The notes under the pieces: model-generated
Databases searched by the model: none
Told to the model about the DNA's origin: nothing
The model's input: the letters and a program-made list of their open reading frames with translations, nothing else
Shown here: positions 6,224 through 10,908 of the stretch, piece by piece
How positions within the stretch are numbered: the first letter of the stretch is position 1
Layout: each line of letters begins with the position of its first letter
Origin: Euryarchaeota archaeon UBA171
GTDB lineage: Archaea; Thermoplasmatota; Poseidoniia; Poseidoniales; Thalassarchaeaceae
Assembly (NCBI GenBank): GCA_002497295.1
Contig: DANO01000022.1
Location: forward strand, 1-10,908
DNA length: 10,908 nt
Direction: 5' to 3'
Made by a program: the position numbers and the translations under genes

Positions 6224-6264
6224 TGCCGGCACACATATGCGCCGCCTCCCCTTTCATCCGGCAT
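6223..6264 (+). promoter_or_regulatory. inverted repeat flanking the psmA-SBDS junction
   Basis: ATGCCGG (6223-6229) and CCGGCAT (6258-6264) are perfect reverse complements separated by 28 bases. The right arm contains the first two bases of the SBDS ATG. The loop carries CCTCCCC, resembling the anti-Shine-Dalgarno end of 16S rRNA, and no Shine-Dalgarno site is present. An AT-containing ACACATATG at 6231-6239 is about 28 bases before the ATG and may be a weak TATA box for a leaderless SBDS transcript. Confidence 0.35.
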
Positions 6265-6952
6265 GGTAAGTCTGGATGATGCAGTCATAGCCCGCCTTGA
6301 GCGAGGCGGTTCCCGTTACGAGATACTCGTGGACCCGGAGCTCGCTCAACAGTGGAAAAAGAATCCTGGTAGCGTTAACATGGAAGACGTGCTGGCTGTT
6401 GAGGAAATCTGGTCAGACTCGCGTCAAGGAGATAGACCGAATGAAAGCGATTTAGTGAAGAGCTTCGAAACAAATGACACACTCGAGTGCGCTGCCAAAA
6501 TATTGGAAAAGGGCTCGATTCAACTGACAACCCAACAAAGAAAAGAGATGACAGAGGAAAAGCGAAAGAAAATCATCAATGCAATCGCTACTACTGCAAC
6601 GGACCCCAAGACGAAGTCCCCTCACCCTCGGACGAGAATAGAGAATGCTCTGAATGAGTCTAGATTCTCGGTGGACCCCTTCCTCTCTGTAGAAAGACAG
6701 GTCGAAGATGCGATCAAAGTGCTCCGGCCCCTCATCCCGCTTCAATTCGTGATGGCAAAAATCGCTTTCAGAATACCAGGTTCAGATTACGGTGGAGCAT
6801 TGGGCGTTCTAAGAGATCTAGTTGAGAAAGAAGAATGGCTCTCAAACGGTGACTGGGCCTGTGTCGTCTCCTGTCCAGGAGGTATGCGGCATGATCTGAT
6901 AGAACAGGTGATGAAGCGTTGTAGCCGTGCTGAAGTCAAGCATCTCGATTGA
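6263..6952 (+). CDS. sbds: ribosome maturation protein SBDS (Sdo1 homologue)
   Basis: SBDS works with an EF-2-like GTPase in late maturation of the large ribosomal subunit; in archaea it is also found with the exosome. The 229 residues match the usual archaeal length of about 230. Domain I (about 1-88) begins MVSLDDAVIARLERGG and contains EILVDPELA and EDVLAVEEIW. The typical IQLTTQQRKEM marks entry to helical domain II (about 89-160), with PHPRTRIENAL and a V-D-P-F segment. Domain III (161-229) is a ferredoxin-like fold. The ATG lacks a Shine-Dalgarno site, unlike most neighbours. There are 39 bases after psmA and 31 before rrp4. Confidence 0.95.
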   Translation: MVSLDDAVIARLERGGSRYEILVDPELAQQWKKNPGSVNMEDVLAVEEIWSDSRQGDRPNESDLVKSFETNDTLECAAKILEKGSIQLTTQQRKEMTEEKRKKIINAIATTATDPKTKSPHPRTRIENALNESRFSVDPFLSVERQVEDAIKVLRPLIPLQFVMAKIAFRIPGSDYGGALGVLRDLVEKEEWLSNGDWACVVSCPGGMRHDLIEQVMKRCSRAEVKHLD

Positions 6953-6983
6953 TAATCATCTCACCCCTTCCACGTGAACGGTT

Positions 6984-7691
6984 ATGAGGGGTAGGAGGGT
7001 CGCCGGCCCGATAGACATGACAAGAGGACGAGGTGCGGGGGGCCCGCACGGAAGTCGAGAGTCCGTTCTCGTCGCACCAGGCGACGACCTCGGAGACTCG
7101 AAAGAGCTTGAGCCAGGTCACGGCGTAATCGTCGTTGATGGAAGGCTCAAGGCTGTTAAACAGGGAAGAATGACGAAAGAAGGAAAAAACGTCGGCATAC
7201 AGCCACGTAGAACCGCGTATGTGCCACGTCCAAGCGACTTGGTGATTGGATTCGTCGAGGGCATGACGAACAATATCTGGTTCATTGATATCGGCGCTCC
7301 TTTCAATGCGATTCTTCCTTTGTCACTTGGACCCTCTAAAGCATCCTTCGGCGGACTTCGCTCAGTATTGGATGTGGGCGATGCAATTCTCTGTAGAATC
7401 CAAGAGGTTGAGGAAAACCACTCCTCTGTTGCAACTATGAAGGGCATGGGCCTTAGGAAACTCAAGACTGGTTCAGTCGAGTCTGTCGATCCGCATCTGC
7501 TTGGCAGGGTGATCGGCTCGAAAGGGGCGAATCTGTCGGAACTAAAGGAAAAGACCGATACTAGAATCATTGTCGCGGACAATGCGAGAGTGTGGATCGA
7601 TGGAGATGTAGAAGGAATCATCTCGGCCAGGGCAGAGCTCGGTGCCATGATGATGAAAGCAAAGATTTCCGAGTACAGAGGTGATGTATAA
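6984..7691 (+). CDS. rrp4: exosome RNA-binding cap subunit Rrp4
   Basis: Rrp4 sits on the RNase PH ring of the archaeal exosome and guides RNA into the channel. The 235 residues show the N-terminal beta domain (about 26-75, VLVAPGDDLGDS), an S1 RNA-binding domain (about 82-150, DLVIGFVEG and W-F-I-D-I-G), and a C-terminal KH domain (about 165-225) with its GxxG loop as GRVIGSKGANL (G178-G181). The first 25 residues are Arg/Gly-rich and may add RNA contact. ATG 6984 has no Shine-Dalgarno site; an AT-rich TTGATAATCA at 6949-6958 could be a TATA box for a leaderless start. A second ATG at 7017 (residue 12) is a possible alternative. The stop overlaps the rrp41 start by one base. Confidence 0.95.
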   Translation: MRGRRVAGPIDMTRGRGAGGPHGSRESVLVAPGDDLGDSKELEPGHGVIVVDGRLKAVKQGRMTKEGKNVGIQPRRTAYVPRPSDLVIGFVEGMTNNIWFIDIGAPFNAILPLSLGPSKASFGGLRSVLDVGDAILCRIQEVEENHSSVATMKGMGLRKLKTGSVESVDPHLLGRVIGSKGANLSELKEKTDTRIIVADNARVWIDGDVEGIISARAELGAMMMKAKISEYRGDV

Positions 7692-8407
7692 TGGGCGGAT
7701 ATGGAGATGTTCAGATGATTGATGACAAGGGACTACGCATGGACGGCAGAAAGCCATCTGAGTGCAGACCAATTGAGATTGAAACGGGCGTCGTCCCCGT
7801 CGCCGACGGATCCGCGAGGGTTCGCTGGGGCTTGAATGACGTCATTGCAGCGGTGTACGGCCCTATGGAGGCACACCCTCGAAAAATCCAACGCCAAGAC
7901 AGAGCAGTCCTCGATGTACGTTATAATATGGCGCCGTTCAGTACAACTGATCGAATCAGGCCAGGATTCAACCGAAGAAGCAGGGAGATAAGTAAGGTGA
8001 CTGCAGAGGCACTAGAAAGCGTCGTAATGCTAGAATTATATCCCAGATCAAAAATAAGAGTCGAAATCGAGGTTCTATGTGCTGAGGCAGGCACTCGATG
8101 TGCAGGAATAACCGCTGCATCCGCTGCTCTTGCACATGCTGGCATACCAATGACCGATCTCGTCGTGTCAGTTGCCTCTGGAAAGGTAAACGGCGTGGTA
8201 GTATGTGACCTCAACAAGGAAGAAGATAACTATGGTGAGGCGGACCTCCCCATGGGCATCCTTCCGAACAGTGGAGAACTTGTATTCCTACAGATGGACG
8301 GCGATCTCTCACAAGAGGATTTCAAGATAGCCTGGGACTACAACATGGAAGCTGCTTCCCACATCCACGAAATAATGGCTAGAGCCCTGAAGGGGGGTGA
8401 TGCTTGA
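7691..8407 (+). CDS. rrp41: exosome catalytic RNase PH subunit Rrp41
   Basis: Rrp41 is the phosphorolytic 3'-5' exoribonuclease subunit of the exosome hexamer, which degrades or tails RNA. The 238 residues carry the RNase PH fold starting LRMDGRKPSECRPIEI. The RNA/phosphate-binding Arg pair is in FNRRSREISK (R95-R96). The catalytic acidic segment is DLNKEEDNYGEADLPMG, with D179 and D185 spaced six apart as in Sulfolobus Rrp41. All active-site features look intact. TAATG couples it to rrp4, and a full GAGGTGAT ribosome site (7678-7685) lies inside the end of rrp4, 5 bases before the ATG. Confidence 0.97.
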   Translation: MGGYGDVQMIDDKGLRMDGRKPSECRPIEIETGVVPVADGSARVRWGLNDVIAAVYGPMEAHPRKIQRQDRAVLDVRYNMAPFSTTDRIRPGFNRRSREISKVTAEALESVVMLELYPRSKIRVEIEVLCAEAGTRCAGITAASAALAHAGIPMTDLVVSVASGKVNGVVVCDLNKEEDNYGEADLPMGILPNSGELVFLQMDGDLSQEDFKIAWDYNMEAASHIHEIMARALKGGDA

Positions 8408-9195
8408 TGTCCATACCTCTTGTACCTGAGCTTCTCAGGAAGCATCTGGCAGATCTGGCTGAATCCGATTTAAGAATCGACGGACGGGGAAGATTCGAAT
8501 CGAGAGAAATCTCTCTCGAGGTCGGAATACTCCCGAGGGCAGAGGGATCAGCAAGGGTCCAGATGGGAAACACGATTGTACTCGCTGGTGTGAAGTTCCA
8601 ATTAATGACTCCCTATCCGGATCGCCCTAATCAAGGAGGTCTAATGTGCAGTGCAGAAGTAAGGCCGGTAGCAGGTCGATCTTGGGAGCCCGGACCCCCG
8701 AGCCCACAGTCAATAGAACTCGGACGGGTCGTCGACCGCGGTATTCGTGAATCGGGTTGCATAGACGTCGATGAGCTTTGTATAATACCCGGGGAGAGGG
8801 CATGGCAGGTCATATTGGACGTATTCGCTATATCTGATGACGGGAATCTCTTCGATGCATTCGCATTGGCAGGAATAGCGGCATTGCGATCAGCAATCGT
8901 ACCTGCTGAGCGATTTGAGATAGGCGAAGATTACCCTCTTCCAGTTTCCAAGACCCCGACCATGTGTTCCTACCATCGAGTCGGTGGCAGGTATGTGTTG
9001 GACGCAAGTAAGAAAGAAGAGCTAGGCGGCGATGAGCGCATACACATCACACTGGGTGACGATGGGCACGTTCATTCGCTTCAGAAGGGTCTAAAGGGAA
9101 TCTTCACAACGGATGAATTCGAAGAGATCATGGAGCATGCGATCGAAAGGTGCTCTGAACTACGTGACTTAGTTAACAATGCGATAGAGAAGTGA
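8407..9195 (+). CDS. rrp42: exosome non-catalytic RNase PH subunit Rrp42
   Basis: Rrp42 alternates with Rrp41 in the hexameric ring; it lacks its own active site but completes RNA binding. ATG 8407 overlaps the rrp41 TGA (TGATG) and gives 262 residues, normal for the family. GGGTGAT (8395-8401) lies 5 bases upstream; the TTG at 8404 is a poor alternative. Visible features are DLRIDGRGRFESREISLEVG at 21-40, SARVQMGNT, the Rrp42-type GLMCSAEVRPVAG and the helix ELGRVVDRGIRESGCID. The acidic catalytic motif of Rrp41 is absent at the matching place, as expected. rrp4, rrp41 and rrp42 are present here, but no csl4 or dnaG is in the window. Confidence 0.96.
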   Translation: MSIPLVPELLRKHLADLAESDLRIDGRGRFESREISLEVGILPRAEGSARVQMGNTIVLAGVKFQLMTPYPDRPNQGGLMCSAEVRPVAGRSWEPGPPSPQSIELGRVVDRGIRESGCIDVDELCIIPGERAWQVILDVFAISDDGNLFDAFALAGIAALRSAIVPAERFEIGEDYPLPVSKTPTMCSYHRVGGRYVLDASKKEELGGDERIHITLGDDGHVHSLQKGLKGIFTTDEFEEIMEHAIERCSELRDLVNNAIEK

Positions 9196-9199
9196 TATC

Positions 9200-9568
9200 A
9201 TGGCAAAGAGAACTCAGAAAGCCGGCGCTTCGGCTAGATTCGGACCTAGATATGGTGTCAGCGTACGTCGACGTGCAGCGTCTGTTCTGAAGAAGAGGAG
9301 CAGGAAATTCACATGCCCTAGTTGCCAGTACCAGAAGGTTACCAGGGACGTTGCAGGAATCTGGTCATGTAAAAAATGCGGAAATAAATTCACAGGCGGT
9401 TACTGGGAACCCTTCACAAGGGCCACAGAGGCAAATAGCAGAATCATCCGTCGTGGTAGGGAGGGTGCGACCTCCACAGATCTCGCAGTTATCGCTCAGC
9501 AGGCGGCACTCGATTACGAGCGTCGCATAGCGGAGGGATCGGTCGATGCCAGCGACGAGGAAGAATGA
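9200..9568 (+). CDS. rpl37ae: large ribosomal subunit protein eL43 (L37Ae) with long C-terminal tail
   Basis: eL43 is a zinc-ribbon protein of the 50S subunit. The N-terminus MAKRTQKAGASARFGPRYG and basic helix are typical. The zinc ribbon is C39-P-S-C42 and C57-K-K-C60, followed by the family-like FTGGYWEP. The protein has 122 residues, whereas archaeal homologues are usually near 70-95. Residues about 75-122 form an extra tail: a basic segment (IIRRGRE), a predicted helix (DLAVIAQQAALDYERRIAEG) and an acidic end (DASDEEE). It begins 4 bases after rrp42 with a GTGAT site close to the ATG, and its last 23 bases overlap pcc1. Confidence 0.94.
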   Translation: MAKRTQKAGASARFGPRYGVSVRRRAASVLKKRSRKFTCPSCQYQKVTRDVAGIWSCKKCGNKFTGGYWEPFTRATEANSRIIRRGREGATSTDLAVIAQQAALDYERRIAEGSVDASDEEE

Positions 9569-9776
9569 GTCCGTCAAGGTCTTTGTTTCTATTTCAGCGG
9601 ATCCCAGGCTGGCTGCAGCCCTTCAAACTGAGGTAGAAACTTACGAGATTCCAAGCGGATTTCAATTCGAGATTCATGGAGATTCGATTAGCGATGCTAG
9701 GGCTAGAATGAATACGGTTCTAAGAAGCCTAATTGCTGCACATCGAACCGGTCAGGCCATAGGGGCGTGGGTTTAA
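9546..9776 (+). CDS. pcc1: KEOPS complex subunit Pcc1
   Basis: Pcc1 is the small dimerising subunit of KEOPS, which with Kae1 makes the t6A base at tRNA position 37. The 76 residues show the expected two strands followed by the conserved helix pattern: FQFEIHGDSISDARARMN, then TVLRSLIAAH, matching the R-A-x-x-N-S-x-L-R motif of the family. The ATG at 9546 lies inside the end of the eL43 gene (23-base overlap in another frame), and no in-frame ATG, GTG or TTG is available closer to the conserved part. The stop overlaps the prefoldin ATG as TAATG. Placement next to exosome and ribosomal genes is typical of archaea. Confidence 0.85.
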   Translation: MPATRKNESVKVFVSISADPRLAAALQTEVETYEIPSGFQFEIHGDSISDARARMNTVLRSLIAAHRTGQAIGAWV

Positions 9777-10087
9777 TGCAGCCTGACATTCAATCGATTC
9801 AGAGAATAGCACAAGATCTCAACAATGTGCGCGGACAACTGCAGACCACGAGATCGCAGGTTGGGGAGATAACAACAACATTGGAGCTACTCGACGAGCA
9901 ACCGGATGCTAATGCGGTTTTCAGGGCAGTGGGCCCATTACTTCTCGAAGTGGGGGACAGGTCGAAACTCAAAAGTTCGCTGAATAGTTCTCTGGAGGCA
10001 CTCATAGGCCATTCATCCAAGCTAGAAGAACTGGAAAAGCAACTACTGAGTGAGTACGAACGTATCTCCGCACAGATCGAATCATGA
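9776..10087 (+). CDS. pfdB: prefoldin beta subunit
   Basis: Prefoldin is a jellyfish-shaped hexamer (two alpha, four beta) that holds unfolded proteins for the chaperonin. ATG 9776, fused to the pcc1 stop (TAATG), gives 103 residues; a GTG at 9767 would add three. A first coiled-coil helix (about 4-40) leads to the beta hairpin with D-A-N-A-V-F-R-A-V-G-P-L-L-L-E (44-58), the hallmark of the beta family (compare V-Y-K-x-V-G-x-L-L-V). A second coiled coil (61-101) follows. At about 103 residues it is slightly shorter than the common 115-120. It lies 13 bases before the DHH gene. Confidence 0.92.
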   Translation: MQPDIQSIQRIAQDLNNVRGQLQTTRSQVGEITTTLELLDEQPDANAVFRAVGPLLLEVGDRSKLKSSLNSSLEALIGHSSKLEELEKQLLSEYERISAQIES

Positions 10088-10100
10088 TTGGAGGCCTTGA

Positions 10101-10908
10101 ATGGTCAAGAACGCACGAATTGATGATCTCAAGCCATGGATATCGTCCCTCGATGATGGTGCGATCGCCGTACTGTCTCACAAAAACGGGGATATGGACA
10201 CTATCGGTTCAGCGACGGTACTGGCTGCATGGATTGGATCGAGAGCCCGTGCAACTGGACTGCATGCAGATAAAGTATCGAAGCGAATGCTCCAGAGAAC
10301 TGGGATGAAGTTCAGATGGATGGATCATCGCCATCCAACTTTCCCAAGACTGCTGTCAGGAATCATAGCAGTAGACACAGGAGGGCCCTCTCAAGTCGGA
10401 ATTGAACTGCCAGATGGTACTCCGTTGTTTGTCATAGATCATCATGCCAGTTCTTCAGACGAATGGCCGGAAGACACAACGCTCGTCTCTTCCGATGCGT
10501 CATCAACATGCCAGGTAATACTCGAATTGATACTCTTGGATAGGGGCAGGATACCCCTTGAATGGGCAGAGATGTTGTACGCAGGCATAGTGACGGATAC
10601 AGGGCGCTTCAAGCATGGATCAGAGAATGGCCATAGGAGTGTAGTCAGACTTCTAGATAATAGTACACTGAGCCCAGAGGACGTACTACAAACTATCGAG
10701 GGAGACGGCATGCCGTCAGATCAGAGGAAGAGAATCCTTTCTTCTGTGTCTTCTATGGAGATACACCACTGCGGCGGAATGATAGTTGCCACAGCGAAAG
10801 GCGGTAGCCATGAGTCTAGGATAGCCATGTCTTTGGTTTCGTCGGGTGCTGACGCCTCCATCGTGACAAAGCATCTTGAGGATGGAGACATCAGAATTAC
10901 CGCTCGAG
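10101..10908 (+). CDS. DHH-family phosphoesterase (partial, runs off right edge)
   Basis: ATG 10101 opens a frame with no stop before the window edge, giving 269 residues so far. The DHH catalytic motifs are intact: SHKNGDMDTIGSA (H27, D31, D33), V-D-T-G (D92), I-D-H-H-A (D113-H114-H115) and Y-A-G-I-V-T-D-T-G-R-F (D166), which bind the two metal ions. The sequence after about residue 225 looks like the start of a DHHA1 substrate-binding domain. Proteins of this type cleave short RNA, DNA or cyclic dinucleotide products (RecJ/NrnA-like); the substrate here is not known. GGAGG (10090-10094) is 6 bases before the ATG. As the next gene after prefoldin it belongs to the same operon, and a nuclease would fit the exosome context. 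Confidence 0.9.
   Translation, partial: MVKNARIDDLKPWISSLDDGAIAVLSHKNGDMDTIGSATVLAAWIGSRARATGLHADKVSKRMLQRTGMKFRWMDHRHPTFPRLLSGIIAVDTGGPSQVGIELPDGTPLFVIDHHASSSDEWPEDTTLVSSDASSTCQVILELILLDRGRIPLEWAEMLYAGIVTDTGRFKHGSENGHRSVVRLLDNSTLSPEDVLQTIEGDGMPSDQRKRILSSVSSMEIHHCGGMIVATAKGGSHESRIAMSLVSSGADASIVTKHLEDGDIRITAR

Noticed and set aside
7118..7648. 176-codon minus-strand frame
   Set aside because: It lies wholly antisense to rrp4, which has clear S1 and KH domains.
10084..10308. 74-codon plus-strand frame starting right at the prefoldin stop
   Set aside because: It is a different frame from the DHH phosphoesterase, whose catalytic motifs run through the same bases with a better ribosome site.
1..10908. 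CRISPR array, insertion sequence, transposase or phage genes
   Set aside because: No regularly spaced repeats, no transposase-like protein and no phage structural or integrase gene were seen on either strand.

Overview
The window is chromosomal DNA from an archaeon, most likely a euryarchaeote. The evidence is a proteasome alpha subunit, SBDS, the exosome subunits Rrp4, Rrp41 and Rrp42, ribosomal protein eL43, KEOPS subunit Pcc1 and prefoldin beta in one run, the well-known archaeal proteasome-exosome superoperon, plus a Dph6-type diphthamide ligase. Placement in Thermoplasmatota or Marine Group II (Poseidoniales) is only a guess from general impression. Starts are mixed: several internal operon genes have GGTGAT-type Shine-Dalgarno sites, while others look leaderless with a TATA-like element about 25-30 bases before the start codon.

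Region by region: (a) 1-109 is the tail of a gene entering from the left. (b) 110-2093 is visibly AT-rich (361-420 has 13 G/C in 60, against 25 in 60 at 7381-7440). It carries a structured intergenic segment, an unusual membrane protein joining a PH-like domain to a kinase-like domain, and a 54-residue single-span membrane peptide that was not supplied as an ORF call. (c) 2094-2687 is another uncharacterised membrane protein, convergent with the next block. (d) On the minus strand, read right to left, are a Dph6-like diphthine-ammonia ligase, adenylosuccinate lyase (purB), and a RecA/RadB-like protein whose P-loop has lost its lysine. (e) From 5516 to the window edge, on the plus strand, are psmA, SBDS, rrp4, rrp41, rrp42, eL43, pcc1, prefoldin beta and a DHH phosphoesterase cut by the edge. 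Junctions in the second half overlap by 1 to 23 bases or are separated by only a few bases.

How the genes work together: the plus-strand superoperon joins protein degradation (20S proteasome), ribosome maturation (SBDS), 3'-end RNA decay (exosome ring and Rrp4 cap), translation (eL43), tRNA t6A modification (KEOPS) and cotranslational folding (prefoldin). The divergent minus-strand operon adds translation-factor modification (diphthamide on EF-2) and purine synthesis, and shares a very short promoter region with psmA.

The best candidates for something undescribed are the PH-kinase membrane protein with its small membrane neighbours at 313-2687, and the P-loop-less RadB relative at 2713-3258. 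Smaller oddities are a proteasome alpha gate motif reading Tyr-Asp-His in place of Tyr-Asp-Arg, and perfect inverted repeats at the starts of purB and SBDS.
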